53,021 nt of DNA from Clostridia bacterium (GCA_017456985.1 JAFTIH010000004.1:1-53021), one strand, 5' to 3'. Shown: positions 8,285 to 18,023, counted from the first letter of the stretch. The notes: a model not told the origin generated them from the letters alone. Numbers and translations: made by a program.

Positions 8285-9016
8285 ATGTCAGTCAATCTTA
8301 CCTACGATACGCACACCCTGCGTGAGCGCATCGCCCCCAATCCCTATCCCGGTCGCGGCATTGTCATCGGCAAGCTGGACGAGGAGCACGCCATCTTCGC
8401 TTACTTCATTATGGGCAGAAGCGAAAACAGCCGCAACCGCGTCTTCGTCAAGGACGGCGAGGGCAATATTTTCACCGAGCCCTACGACGCGAGCCGTGTC
8501 AAGGACCCCTCGCTCATCATCTACGCGCCCGTGCGCGCATACGGCAGCGACGTCGTCGTGACCAACGGCGACCAGACGGATACTGTGGTAGAGGGGTTAA
8601 AAAAGGGTCTTTCCTTCTCCGTGGCACTCACCGCGCGTGAGTTTGAGCCCGATGCGCCCAACCTGACCCCCCGCATCAGCGGCATTCTGCATTTTGCGGA
8701 CGGCTTTACTTACGAGATGAGCATTCTCAAAAGCGCCGACCCCGAGGGAAGCGCTTGCAACCGCTTTACCTATGCGTACGCACCCCTGACGGGACTCGGT
8801 CACTTCATTCATACCTATATGGGCGACGGTAACCCCCTGCCCACCTTTGCGGGCGAGCCCGAGCGCGTCAGCCTTTCCGGCGATATTGACACTGTGGCAA
8901 ACGAGATCTGGGAGAGCCTTGACGAGGACAACAAGATCTCGCTTGCAGTGCGCACCTACAAGATTTCGGACGGCTCGCTCGTTGCGGAGCGTCTGTTCAA
9001 CAAATACGTCAAGTAA
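8285..9016 (+). CDS. IMP cyclohydrolase, PurO-like family
   Basis: Predicted to close the purine ring, FAICAR to IMP, the last step of the pathway. The 243-aa protein is not related to the N-terminal domain of PurH. It matches the archaeal PurO (IMP_cyclohyd) fold by NPYPGRGIVIG near the N-terminus, VVTNGDQTDTV in the middle and FEPDAPNLTPRISG, which aligns with the family segment Y-E-x-D-E-x-N-T-P-R-I. The next gene encodes only the transformylase half of PurH, so the pair completes the bifunctional activity. Ribosome site AAAGGAAGG precedes the ATG, and the gap to the next gene is 12 bp. Family recognised from memory of PurO motifs; no search was run. Confidence 0.85.
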   Translation: MSVNLTYDTHTLRERIAPNPYPGRGIVIGKLDEEHAIFAYFIMGRSENSRNRVFVKDGEGNIFTEPYDASRVKDPSLIIYAPVRAYGSDVVVTNGDQTDTVVEGLKKGLSFSVALTAREFEPDAPNLTPRISGILHFADGFTYEMSILKSADPEGSACNRFTYAYAPLTGLGHFIHTYMGDGNPLPTFAGEPERVSLSGDIDTVANEIWESLDEDNKISLAVRTYKISDGSLVAERLFNKYVK

Positions 9017-9028
9017 GAGAGGAGCAAA

Positions 9029-10216
9029 ATGATGAACGAATTTGAACTCAAATACGGCTGTAACCCCAACCAGAAGCCCGCGCGTATCTTTATGGAGGAC
9101 GGCGGCGAGCTCCCGATCGAGATCCTTTCGGGCAGACCCGGATATATCAACTTTCTCGACGCGTTCAACGCGTGGCAGCTTGTCAAGGAATTGAAGGCGG
9201 CAACGGGTCTTCCTGCGGCGACCTCCTTCAAGCACGTCAGCCCCACCTCGGCGGCGGTCGGCATCGTGCTTCCCGAGAAGCTCAAGCGCGCTTGCTTCGT
9301 GGACGACGTGGAAGGACTTGACGACTCGCTTCTTGCCTGCGCGTTTGCCCGCGCAAGAGGCACCGACCGTCTTTGCTCCTTCGGCGACTGGATCGCCCTG
9401 TCGGACGTGTGTGACGTGACGACGGCGCGCCTCATTGAAAGAGAGGTGTCCGACGGCATCATCGCCCCCGGCTACGAGCCCGAGGCTCTTGAGATCCTGA
9501 AGAGCAAGAGAAAGGGCAATTACAACGTCGTGAAGATCGACCCCGACTACGTTCCCGCCGCACGCGAGCGCAAGCAGGTGTTCGGCATCACCTTTGAGCA
9601 GGGCAGAAACGAAGTGAAGATCGACGAAGAAATGCTCGCAAACATCGTCACCGAGCGCAAGGATCTTCCCGAAAGTGCAAAGCGCGACCTCATCGTTTCG
9701 CTCATCACCCTCAAATACACCCAATCCAACTCCGTTTGCTACGCGGTGGACGGTCAGGCGATTGGCGTGGGCGCAGGTCAGCAATCGCGCATCCACTGCA
9801 CGCGTCTTGCGGGCGGCAAGGCAGACACCTGGCAGCTGCGCCAGCACGATAAGGTGCTCTCCCTTCCCTTCCGTGCGGAGCTTGGCAGACCCGACCGCGA
9901 CAACGTCATCGACGGCTACATCAACCAGAACGAGGAGGACGTGTGCGCTGAGGGCGTATGGCAGAAATACTTCACCGAGCGCCCCGAGCCCTTCACGCGC
10001 GAGGAGCAGCAGGCATACCTTTCCACCCTCTCGGGCGTTTCCCTCGGCTCGGACGCCTTCTTCCCCTTTGACGACAGCATTGAGCGCGGTCACAGAAGCG
10101 GCGTGTCCTACGTGGCAGAGCCCGGCGGCTCCATCCGCGACCAGCTCAGCATCGACGCTTGCAACAAGTACGGTATGGTGATGGCGTTTACCGGCCTTCG
10201 CCTGTTCCATCACTAA
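9029..10216 (+). CDS. Stand-alone AICAR transformylase (PurH C-terminal domain only; PurV-like)
   Basis: Transfers a formyl group from 10-formyl-tetrahydrofolate to AICAR, giving FAICAR. The 395 residues cover only the AICARFT domain: NPNQKPAR near residue 11, TSFKHVSPTSAAVG (with the conserved Lys-His pair), SDVCDV, KYTQSNSV, GVGAGQQSRIHC and a C-terminal DACNKYGM. The usual MGS-like IMP cyclohydrolase domain of PurH (about 200 residues) is absent, and no in-frame remnant precedes the ATG; the PurO-like gene 12 bp upstream replaces it. AGAGGAG precedes an ATG-ATG pair, so the start is 9029 or 9032. Confidence 0.92.
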   Translation: MMNEFELKYGCNPNQKPARIFMEDGGELPIEILSGRPGYINFLDAFNAWQLVKELKAATGLPAATSFKHVSPTSAAVGIVLPEKLKRACFVDDVEGLDDSLLACAFARARGTDRLCSFGDWIALSDVCDVTTARLIEREVSDGIIAPGYEPEALEILKSKRKGNYNVVKIDPDYVPAARERKQVFGITFEQGRNEVKIDEEMLANIVTERKDLPESAKRDLIVSLITLKYTQSNSVCYAVDGQAIGVGAGQQSRIHCTRLAGGKADTWQLRQHDKVLSLPFRAELGRPDRDNVIDGYINQNEEDVCAEGVWQKYFTERPEPFTREEQQAYLSTLSGVSLGSDAFFPFDDSIERGHRSGVSYVAEPGGSIRDQLSIDACNKYGMVMAFTGLRLFHH

Positions 10217-10237
10217 AAAAGAAAAAGGAGAACGAAC

Positions 10238-11287
10238 ATGTCCGAATTTTCCAAATCCGAAAGCTACGCGGCTGCGGGCGTTGATATTACCGCAGGCTAT
10301 CGCTCGGTCGAGCTGATGAAATCCTCCATCGCACGCACCTTAACGGCGGGCGTTGCCTCCGATATCGGCGGCTTCGGCGGTCTTTTCAAGCTCGACACGG
10401 AGAAATACAAGAACCCCATCCTCGTGAGCGGTACCGACGGCGTCGGCACCAAGATCAAGCTCGCGTTCCTGCTTGACAAGCATGACACCATCGGCATCGA
10501 CGCGGTGGCGATGTGCGTCAACGACATCATCTGCTCGGGCGCAGAGCCGCTGTTCTTCCTCGATTACATCGCTTGCGGCAAGAACTATCCCGAAAAGATC
10601 GCCGCCATCGTTTCGGGCGTTGCCGAGGGCTGCGTGCAGGCAGGCTGTGCGCTCATCGGCGGTGAAACGGCAGAGCATCCCGGTCTGATGCCAGAGGACG
10701 AGTACGACCTCGCGGGCTTCTCGGTCGGTGTCGTTGACCGCGACAAGGTGATCGACAACAGCTCGATGAAGGCGGGCGACGTGATGATCGCGCTCCCCTC
10801 GACGGGCGTTCACTCCAACGGCTTCTCGCTCGTGCGCAAGGTGTTCGATATCGAGAACGCCGACCTCACCTCTCCCCGTGCGGAGCTTTGCGGACAGAGC
10901 CTTGGCGAAGCCCTTCTCACCCCCACCCGCATCTACGTGAAGAGCATTCTTGCCCTTCTTGAAAAGGTCAAGGTTTCGGGCATCACCCACATCACGGGCG
11001 GCGGCTTCTACGAGAATATGCCCCGCTCCATTCCCGAGGGACTGTGCGTCGAGATCAAGAAGTCGGACGTGCGCGTGCTTCCCATCTTCGATCTGCTGGC
11101 GAAAACGGGCAACGTTCCCGAAAGAGATATGTATAACACCTTCAATATGGGTGTGGGTATGTGCGTCGTGGTTGCAAAAGAGGACGTGGATACCGCACTC
11201 GCTTCCCTTCGCGCATCGGGTGACGACGCTTACGTGATCGGCACCATCGTTCCCTCCGAAAACGGCGAAGGCGTGCGTCTTCTGTAA
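10238..11287 (+). CDS. purM: Phosphoribosylformylglycinamidine cyclo-ligase (AIR synthetase)
   Basis: ATP-dependent closure of the imidazole ring, FGAM to AIR. The 349-aa protein has the PurM signatures: [11 protein letters not shown] at the N-terminus, [22 protein letters not shown] (nucleotide-binding), [23 protein letters not shown] and [18 protein letters not shown] precedes the start. It belongs to the AIRS family, like the two central halves of PurL further down the same operon. Its product feeds PurE at the head of the operon. Confidence 0.97.
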   Translation: MSEFSKSESYAAAGVDITAGYRSVELMKSSIARTLTAGVASDIGGFGGLFKLDTEKYKNPILVSGTDGVGTKIKLAFLLDKHDTIGIDAVAMCVNDIICSGAEPLFFLDYIACGKNYPEKIAAIVSGVAEGCVQAGCALIGGETAEHPGLMPEDEYDLAGFSVGVVDRDKVIDNSSMKAGDVMIALPSTGVHSNGFSLVRKVFDIENADLTSPRAELCGQSLGEALLTPTRIYVKSILALLEKVKVSGITHITGGGFYENMPRSIPEGLCVEIKKSDVRVLPIFDLLAKTGNVPERDMYNTFNMGVGMCVVVAKEDVDTALASLRASGDDAYVIGTIVPSENGEGVRLL

Positions 11288-11296
11288 GGTGGCGCG

Positions 11297-11902
11297 ATGA
11301 AGAAGGCTAAGATCGCCGTGCTCGTTTCGGGCGGCGGCACCAATTTACAGGCACTCATCGACGCCGAGAAGAGCGGCGTCATCCAAAGCGGCGAGATCGT
11401 CGCCGTCATCGCAAGCAACGAGGGTGCGTATGCGCTCACGCGCGCAGAGCAGGCGGGCATCGCGACCTTCGTCGCCTCGCGCCGCGCGCTCGGCTCGCAA
11501 GAGGCGTTTGAGGACGCGATCCTCGCCGCCATCCAAAAAACGGGCGCCGAGCTTATCGTGCTTGCGGGCTTTATGAGCATTTTGAGGGAGAGCTTCACGA
11601 AGCGCTTCCCCCGCCGCATTCTCAACGTACACCCCGCGCTCATTCCCTCCTTCTGCGGAAAGGGCTTTTACGGACTTCGCGTGCACGAGGCGGCACTTGC
11701 CTACGGCGTGAAGGTCACGGGTGCGACGGTGCATTTCGTCAACGAGATCCCCGACGGCGGCGAGATCATTCTCCAAAAGGCGGTAGAGATCAAGGAGGGG
11801 GATACCCCCGAGATCCTTCAGCGCCGCGTGATGGAGGAAGCCGAATGGAAGATCCTGCCCGCGGCGACCGAGCTCGTTTGCCGCGAGATCCTCTCAAACT
11901 AA
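11297..11902 (+). CDS. purN: Phosphoribosylglycinamide formyltransferase
   Basis: Transfers a formyl group from 10-formyl-THF to GAR. The 201-aa protein has LVSGGGTNLQALID (phosphate binding), ILNVHPALIPSF with the catalytic Asn and His, GATVHFVNEIPDGGEIILQKAV with the catalytic Asp, and the C-terminal helix containing RRVMEEAEWKILP. It starts 9 bp after purM with a GGTGG ribosome site. The folate-dependent PurN is present, so the formate-dependent PurT is not needed. Confidence 0.96.
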   Translation: MKKAKIAVLVSGGGTNLQALIDAEKSGVIQSGEIVAVIASNEGAYALTRAEQAGIATFVASRRALGSQEAFEDAILAAIQKTGAELIVLAGFMSILRESFTKRFPRRILNVHPALIPSFCGKGFYGLRVHEAALAYGVKVTGATVHFVNEIPDGGEIILQKAVEIKEGDTPEILQRRVMEEAEWKILPAATELVCREILSN

Positions 11903-11919
11903 CGGAAGGATAAAAGAAT

Positions 11920-13194
11920 ATGAAGATTATGGTAGTCGGTGGTGGCGGCAGAGAGCACGCCATCATCAAGAAATTAAAGGAAAACGAAAGCGTCACGGAG
12001 ATCTTCGCGCTTCCCGGTAACGGCGGCATCGCCAAGGACGCAACGTGCGTGCCGATCGGCGCCAAGGATATTGAAGGCGCGGTGCGCTTCGCCAAGGAAA
12101 ACGGCATCGACTTTGCCGTGGTCGCGCCCGACGATCCCCTCGTTCTCGGTATGGTGGACGCACTGGAAGCGGCGGGCATTCCCGCATTCGGTCCCAAGGC
12201 AAACGCCGCGATCATTGAGGGCAGCAAGGTCTTTTCCAAGAACTTAATGAAGAAATACGGCATTCCCACCGCGCGCTACGAGGTGTTCGAGAAGGCAGAG
12301 GATGCCCTTGCCTATCTTGCAGACGCGCCCATCCCCACCGTCATCAAGGCGGACGGACTTGCCCTGGGCAAGGGCGTCATCATCGCCACGACGAGAGAAG
12401 AGGCGACGGACGCCGTCCACGCGATGATGGAGGACCGCGTCTTTGGCGCGAGCGGCAGCCGCATCGTGATCGAAGAATTTCTCACGGGTCCCGAGGTTTC
12501 CGTCCTTGCCTTTACCGACGGCAAGACGCTCGTGCCGATGGTGTCCTCGATGGACCACAAGCGCGCACACGACGGGGACACGGGGTTAAATACGGGCGGT
12601 ATGGGTACCGTTGCCCCCAACCCCTACTATACCGACGATATTGCTAAGGTGTGTATGGAAACCATCTTCCTGCCCACGATGGAGGCAATGAACGCCGAGG
12701 GTCGTACCTTCCGCGGCTGTCTTTACTTCGGACTGATGCTGACGGCGGACGGTCCCCGCGTGATCGAGTACAACTGCCGCTTCGGTGACCCCGAAACGCA
12801 GGTGGTGCTTCCCCTTCTCGAGAGCGATCTGCTCACCGTGATGCAGGCGTGTGCAAACGGCACGCTCGCAAGCACTCCCGTCCGCTTCCGCGACGGCGCG
12901 GCTTGCTGTGTCATCGTAGCATCCAAGGGCTATCCCCAGAAATACGAGAGCGGCTTCCCGATGATCCTGCCCCCCGATGAGAAGGAATCCTTCATTTACG
13001 TGGCTGGCGCCAAGTGTGCCGAGGACGGCACGCTGCAAAGCGCGGGCGGACGCGTGCTTGGCGTAACTGCCGTGCGCGACGATTTAGCGAGCGCCGTCAA
13101 GGGTGCTTACGAGATGACCGCGAAGGTCCGTTTTGACAACGGCTTCTATCGGAGCGACATCGGTGCCAAGGCACTTGCCGCAAAAAACGTATAA
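11920..13194 (+). CDS. purD: Phosphoribosylamine-glycine ligase (GAR synthetase)
   Basis: ATP-grasp ligase joining glycine to phosphoribosylamine, the second step of the pathway. The 424-aa protein has the N-terminal GGGGREHAI (8-16), FALPGNGG, the ATP-grasp segment VIKADGLALGKGVIIA, MSSMDHKRAHDGDTGLNTGGMGTVAP and EYNCRFGDPETQ with the Mg-binding Glu/Asn. GGAAGGA precedes the ATG. It lies between purN and purL with short gaps, consistent with one transcript. Confidence 0.97.
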   Translation: MKIMVVGGGGREHAIIKKLKENESVTEIFALPGNGGIAKDATCVPIGAKDIEGAVRFAKENGIDFAVVAPDDPLVLGMVDALEAAGIPAFGPKANAAIIEGSKVFSKNLMKKYGIPTARYEVFEKAEDALAYLADAPIPTVIKADGLALGKGVIIATTREEATDAVHAMMEDRVFGASGSRIVIEEFLTGPEVSVLAFTDGKTLVPMVSSMDHKRAHDGDTGLNTGGMGTVAPNPYYTDDIAKVCMETIFLPTMEAMNAEGRTFRGCLYFGLMLTADGPRVIEYNCRFGDPETQVVLPLLESDLLTVMQACANGTLASTPVRFRDGAACCVIVASKGYPQKYESGFPMILPPDEKESFIYVAGAKCAEDGTLQSAGGRVLGVTAVRDDLASAVKGAYEMTAKVRFDNGFYRSDIGAKALAAKNV

Positions 13195-13221
13195 ATTACC
13201 TTTTTCAGAAAGGATACTGCT

Positions 13222-16200
13222 ATGGTATATCGCATCTACGTAGAAAAGAAACCCGCCCTTGCCAACGAGGCGAAGGGTGTTTTCGGGGACTTAACGGAGC
13301 TGATCGGCATCAAGGGACTGACGGGCGTTCGCCTTCTCAACCGCTACGACGTGGAAAACGTCAGCGAAGAGCTGTTCCGCGCCACCATCGCCACCGTATT
13401 CTCCGAGCCGCAGCTTGACGACGTGTATGAAACGCTTCCCGAGGGCGCGTTCGCCGCAACGCTTGCGGTCGAATATCTGCCCGGTCAGTTTGACCAGCGC
13501 GCCGACTCCGCCGCGCAGTGCATTCAGATCATCTCCTGCGGCGAGCGCCCCACCGTGCGCACCGCAAGAGTGTATCTCTTTGAGGGTGAGCTGTCCGCGG
13601 AGGACGTTGCCCGCATCAAGAAGTACCTTATCAACCCCGTAGAGTGCCGCGAGGCGTCGCTTGACACCTTTGAAACGCTGGCGGCAGAATACCCCATTCC
13701 CACCGAGGTAGAAACGCTTGACGGCTTTATCGCGCTTGACCGCGATGCGCTTGGCGCCTTCGTCAAGGAAAAGGGTCTTGCGATGGACCTTGAGGACGCG
13801 CTCTTCTTGCAAAGCTACTTCCGCGACGAGGAGCACCGCGACCCCACCATCACCGAGATCCGTATGATCGACACCTATTGGTCGGACCATTGCCGTCACA
13901 CCACCTTCCTTACCACCATCGATAAGGTGCGCTTTGACGACCCTCTGACCGAGGCGACCTACAAGGAATATCTCGCCGCGCGCGAGCGCCTTGGCAGAAA
14001 GAAACCCGTCAATCTGATGGACGTCGCGACGCTTGCAACCCGCGTGCTCAAAGCAGAGGGCAAGCTCGGCGGTCTTGACGAGAGTGAGGAGATCAACGCC
14101 TGCACCGTCAAGATCCACGTGACGGTCGACGGCAAGGAAGAGCCTTGGCTGCTTCTGTTCAAGAACGAAACGCACAACCATCCCACCGAGATCGAGCCCT
14201 TCGGCGGTGCGGCGACCTGCATTGGCGGTGCCATCCGCGACCCGCTGTCGGGACGCTCTTACGTTTACGCCGCGATGCGCGTCACGGGTGCGGGCGACCC
14301 TACCCGTCCCGTAGCCGATACGCTGGAAGGCAAGCTTCCTCAGCGCAATATCGTACAGACCGCCGCCGCAGGCTATTCCTCCTACGGCAACCAGATCGGT
14401 CTTGCAACGGGTCTTGTGGATGAGATCTATCACCCCGGCTACGCCGCAAAGCGTATGGAGATCGGTGCGGTCGTTGCCGCCGCTCCTGCGGAAAACGTGC
14501 GCCGTGAGCGCCCCGAGGAGGGCGACGTGGTGATCCTGCTTGGCGGCAGAACGGGTCGTGACGGCTGTGGCGGCGCTACGGGCTCCTCCAAGTCCCACAC
14601 CCTCTCCTCGCTCGAAAGCTGTGGCGCCGAGGTCCAGAAGGGTAACGCGCCCGAGGAAAGAAAATTGCAAAGACTCTTCCGCTCCAAGGAAGCTTGTCAG
14701 ATGATCAAGCGCTGTAACGACTTTGGCGCGGGCGGTGTGTCCGTCGCCATCGGTGAGCTCGCGGACGGTCTTTTCATCGATTTGAACGCCGTTCCCCGTA
14801 AGTACGACGGTCTTGACGGCACCGAGCTTGCCATCTCCGAGTCGCAAGAGCGTATGGCAGTCGTGGTGGAAGCCAAGGACGTCGAGCGCTTCCTCGCACT
14901 TGCCGACGCCGAGAACCTTGAGGCTACCGTGGTTGCCCGCGTGACCGCAGACGCACGCCTGACGATGGTTTGGAACGGCAAGAAGATCGTGGACGTTTCG
15001 CGCGCCTTCTTAAACTCCAACGGTGCGGAGAAGCATATTTCCGTGCAGGCGGCTCACGCCCGTCCCTACGGCAAGCCCACCGTTACCGCGTTTGCAGACG
15101 GTATGCGTGCGCTCGCGGGCGACCTCAACGTCTGCTCCAAGCGCGGTCTTTCCGAGCGCTTTGACTCCACCATCGGTGCGGGTACGGTGCTGATGCCCTT
15201 CGGCGGCAAATATCAGCTCACCCCCGCGCAAGCAATGGCAAACCTCGTTTCGGTCGAGGTGGGTCACACCGAGGACTGCTCGGTGATGGCGTACGGCTAC
15301 AACCCCTACGTGACCGAGGCATCCCCCTACCACGGCGCTTATCTTGCCGTTGTGGAATCGCTTTCCAAGCTGATCGCGACGGGCGCCTCCTACGACGACA
15401 CCTATCTCACCTTCCAAGAGTATTTTGAAAAGCCTATGAAGAACCCCGCCCGCTGGGGCAAGCCGCTGTCGGCTCTGCTTGGCGCTTACCGCGCACAGAC
15501 CGAGCTTTCGGTCGCTTCCATCGGCGGTAAGGACTCGATGTCGGGCTCCTTCGAGCATCTTGACGTCCCCCCCACGCTCGTTTCCTTTGCCGTGACCACC
15601 GCGAAGGCAAGCGAGATCGTAACGGGCGAGTTCAAGGAGGCGGGACACACCGTCGCCCTTCTCTCCCCCGCATACGGCACGGACGGTCTGCCCGTCGCCG
15701 CTTCCCTTCTCGACACCTTCCGCAAGGTCACCGCACTCTGCCGTGCAGGCAAGGTCGCGGCGATCTACACCCCCACCTTTGGCGGTATCGCGGAGAGTGT
15801 GATGAAGATGGCATTCGGTAACGGCATCGGCTTCTCCTATGCCGCAACCCTTCCCGTTGCGACGCTGTTCGGCTACGCCTACGGCTCCTTCGTGATCGAG
15901 CTGACGGACGGCACCCTTCCCGAGGGCGCACTTCTGCTCGGCAAAACGACCGATAGCGGCGCCATCACCTACGGTGACGAGAGCATCACGCTTGACGAGG
16001 CGCTTTCCATTTACGAGGGCAAGCTTGAGGGCGTATTCCGCTGCAACATCGAGCAGACGCCTCGCGAGATCCCCGCATTCACCTACACCGAAGGCGTGAA
16101 GGCAAAGGCGCCCGCCGTCAAGACGGCGAAGCCCACCGTGCTGATCCCCGTCTTCCCCGGCACCAACTGCGAATACGACAGCGCCAAGGCGATGCGCGAC

Positions 16201-16926
16201 GCAGGCGCCGAGCCCCGCATTATGGTTCTCAACAACAAGACCAAGGAGGGCATCGCCCGCTCGGTCGAAAGCTTTGCCGAGGCAGTTAAGGACGCGCAGA
16301 TGATCTTCGTGCCCGGTGGCTTCTCAGGCGGCGACGAGCCCGACGGCTCGGGTAAGTTCATCACCGCCTTCTTCCGCTCTGCGGCGGTCAAGAGCGCGGT
16401 CACGGATCTGCTTGATACGCGCGGCGGCTTAATGGCAGGTATCTGCAACGGCTTCCAGGCGCTCATCAAGTTAGGACTCGTTCCCTTCGGTAAAATTATG
16501 GATACGGACGCCGACGTCCCCACGCTCACCTTCAACACCATCGCCCGCCACCAGTCGCGTATGGTACAGGTGCGCGTATGCTCCAACCTCTCTCCCTGGC
16601 TTGCCGAGGCAGAGGTGGGCAAGACCTACTCCGTGCCGATCTCGCACGGCGAGGGTAAGTTCTTCTGCTCCAAGGAATGGGTGGAAAAGCTTGCCGCGAA
16701 CGGTCAGATCGCAACGCAGTACGTGGATCTTACGGGCGCGCCCAGCTACGACGTGCACTTTAACCCCAACGACTCCGTTGCCGCGATCGAGGGTATCACC
16801 TCGCCCGACGGCAGAGTCTTCGGTAAGATGGGTCACGCAGAGCGTATCGGCTACGGCTTATACCGCAACGTTCCGGGCGACTACGACATCGGTATGTTCC
16901 GCGCCGCTGTGAAGTTCTTTAAGTAA
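13222..16926 (+). CDS. purL: Phosphoribosylformylglycinamidine synthase, single-chain large form
   Basis: Glutamine-dependent conversion of FGAR to FGAM. At 1234 aa this is the large PurL, combining in one chain the functions of PurS, small PurL and PurQ. The N-terminal PurS-like domain (about 1-150) is followed by the AIRS-type synthetase with the DHCRHTTF signature near residue 222 and GGRTGRDGCGGATGSS. The class I glutamine amidotransferase starts near 971 (PVFPGTNCEYD), with nucleophile Cys about 1075 in AGICNGFQ and the His/Glu region HGEGKF. Single-chain PurL is usual in Gammaproteobacteria and eukaryotes and in many Clostridia, unlike Bacillus. Last gene of the operon; two terminators follow. 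Confidence 0.97.
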   Translation: MVYRIYVEKKPALANEAKGVFGDLTELIGIKGLTGVRLLNRYDVENVSEELFRATIATVFSEPQLDDVYETLPEGAFAATLAVEYLPGQFDQRADSAAQCIQIISCGERPTVRTARVYLFEGELSAEDVARIKKYLINPVECREASLDTFETLAAEYPIPTEVETLDGFIALDRDALGAFVKEKGLAMDLEDALFLQSYFRDEEHRDPTITEIRMIDTYWSDHCRHTTFLTTIDKVRFDDPLTEATYKEYLAARERLGRKKPVNLMDVATLATRVLKAEGKLGGLDESEEINACTVKIHVTVDGKEEPWLLLFKNETHNHPTEIEPFGGAATCIGGAIRDPLSGRSYVYAAMRVTGAGDPTRPVADTLEGKLPQRNIVQTAAAGYSSYGNQIGLATGLVDEIYHPGYAAKRMEIGAVVAAAPAENVRRERPEEGDVVILLGGRTGRDGCGGATGSSKSHTLSSLESCGAEVQKGNAPEERKLQRLFRSKEACQMIKRCNDFGAGGVSVAIGELADGLFIDLNAVPRKYDGLDGTELAISESQERMAVVVEAKDVERFLALADAENLEATVVARVTADARLTMVWNGKKIVDVSRAFLNSNGAEKHISVQAAHARPYGKPTVTAFADGMRALAGDLNVCSKRGLSERFDSTIGAGTVLMPFGGKYQLTPAQAMANLVSVEVGHTEDCSVMAYGYNPYVTEASPYHGAYLAVVESLSKLIATGASYDDTYLTFQEYFEKPMKNPARWGKPLSALLGAYRAQTELSVASIGGKDSMSGSFEHLDVPPTLVSFAVTTAKASEIVTGEFKEAGHTVALLSPAYGTDGLPVAASLLDTFRKVTALCRAGKVAAIYTPTFGGIAESVMKMAFGNGIGFSYAATLPVATLFGYAYGSFVIELTDGTLPEGALLLGKTTDSGAITYGDESITLDEALSIYEGKLEGVFRCNIEQTPREIPAFTYTEGVKAKAPAVKTAKPTVLIPVFPGTNCEYDSAKAMRDAGAEPRIMVLNNKTKEGIARSVESFAEAVKDAQMIFVPGGFSGGDEPDGSGKFITAFFRSAAVKSAVTDLLDTRGGLMAGICNGFQALIKLGLVPFGKIMDTDADVPTLTFNTIARHQSRMVQVRVCSNLSPWLAEAEVGKTYSVPISHGEGKFFCSKEWVEKLAANGQIATQYVDLTGAPSYDVHFNPNDSVAAIEGITSPDGRVFGKMGHAERIGYGLYRNVPGDYDIGMFRAAVKFFK

Positions 16927-16938
16927 TCCTTATCAAGC

Positions 16939-16973
16939 AAGGCACCCCCACGCGGCGCGCGGGAGTGCCTTTT
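16939..16973 (+). terminator. Terminator after purL
   Basis: AAGGCACcCCC pairs with GGGaGTGCCTT around a GC-rich loop and runs into TTTT, 12 bp past the purL stop. Confidence 0.8.
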
Positions 16974-16990
16974 GCTATCCCAAAAAAGTA

Positions 16991-17020
16991 ACGCAGGTGT
17001 TTCGGATGAAGCACCTGCGT
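16991..17020. terminator. Bidirectional terminator between purL and ddh
   Basis: ACGCAGGTG (16991-16999) and CACCTGCGT (17012-17020) form a 9-bp stem. TTTT follows on the plus strand, and a T-rich tract (TTACTTTTTT) follows on the minus strand, serving the two convergent genes. Confidence 0.8.
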
Positions 17021-17022
17021 TT

Positions 17023-17040
17023 TGTAAACAATTCTTTACA
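17023..17040. repeat. Dispersed palindrome, copy 2, abutting the ddh stop codon
   Basis: TGTAAACAATTCTTTACA differs from the perfect dyad by one base. It lies directly between the ddh stop codon (17041) and the bidirectional terminator. Confidence 0.65.
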
Positions 17041-18021
17041 TTATAGAAGCTTTTCTAAAAGATCCTCATAGGACATCGGGGAAAGAAGCGCGGGAGGAAT
17101 ATCAAGCACCGTCTTGCATCCGACGTCCCCCTTTTCGGCAAGGCGGTATGCGGCACGCGCGTACGCGACGAGCACCGAGGCGGTAAACTCGGGGTTAGAG
17201 TCGAGCGCAAGGCTGAACTCCACGGTGTGACCGTTCCCGCCCGCAAGACCCGTTCTGCCCGTGCGGATGACCCTGCCGCCGTGCGGAAGAGCGGCGTGCT
17301 TTTCCTTCATTTCTTCGGCAGTGATAAAGGTAACGGTGGTGTTATAATCGGCAAAGTAGTTGGGCATTTCCTTGATCTCGCGCTCAATGCGAGCAAGATC
17401 CGCCCCCTCTTTTGCGACGACGAAGCACTCACGGGTATGCTTCTCACGGGCGGTGAGGGTGGGCGCCTCGCCGCTGCGAACGCGCGAGAGTGCGCTTTCA
17501 ACGGGAACGGTGTACTGTCTTGCGTCAAGCACGCCGTCGATACGGCGGATGGCGTCCGAGTGCCCCTGGCTGACGCCGCGTCCCCAGAAGGTATAGTCCT
17601 CGCCCTCGGGGAGAATTGCACCCGTATAGGCACGGGCAAGTGAAAAGAGTCCGGGGTCCCAGCCCACCGAGATAACGGCGATCTTACCGCCGCGCGTTGC
17701 CGCTTCGTCGACGGCGGCGTAGTGGGCGGGGATCTTTGCGTGCGTATCAAAGCTATCAATGACGTGGAAATGCGAAGCGAGAGCGGGGGTCTGCTCGGGC
17801 AGGTCGGTGGCACTGCCGCCACAGAGGATCACGACGTCGATCTGATCGCGCATCGAAAAAATTTTGCTCGCCTCGAACACGGGAGCGCCCGTGCGTGTCT
17901 TGACCGTGGCGGGGTCGCGGCGTGAAAAAACGCCGACGAGCGCCATATCGGGATTTTGACGAAGTGCGGCTTCCACGCCGCGACCGAGGTTTCCGTAACC
18001 GTAAATTGCTACTTTGATCAT
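17041..18021 (-). CDS. ddh: meso-Diaminopimelate D-dehydrogenase
   Basis: NADPH-dependent reductive amination of tetrahydrodipicolinate directly to meso-diaminopimelate, giving lysine and peptidoglycan precursor in one step. The 326-aa protein opens with the Rossmann motif VAIYGYGNLGRGVE, then VGVFSRRDP (NADP specificity), LCGGSATDLP, DSFDTH and SVGWDPGLFSLARA, a family signature. FWGRGVSQGHSDAIRRIDGV and the substrate-binding C-terminal half follow. The ATG is 2 bp past the dCMP deaminase stop, with AAGAAGGC inside that gene, so the two are coupled. This route occurs in a limited set of bacteria, including some Clostridia. Confidence 0.95.
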   Translation of the reverse strand: MIKVAIYGYGNLGRGVEAALRQNPDMALVGVFSRRDPATVKTRTGAPVFEASKIFSMRDQIDVVILCGGSATDLPEQTPALASHFHVIDSFDTHAKIPAHYAAVDEAATRGGKIAVISVGWDPGLFSLARAYTGAILPEGEDYTFWGRGVSQGHSDAIRRIDGVLDARQYTVPVESALSRVRSGEAPTLTAREKHTRECFVVAKEGADLARIEREIKEMPNYFADYNTTVTFITAEEMKEKHAALPHGGRVIRTGRTGLAGGNGHTVEFSLALDSNPEFTASVLVAYARAAYRLAEKGDVGCKTVLDIPPALLSPMSYEDLLEKLL

Positions 18022-18023
18022 TT

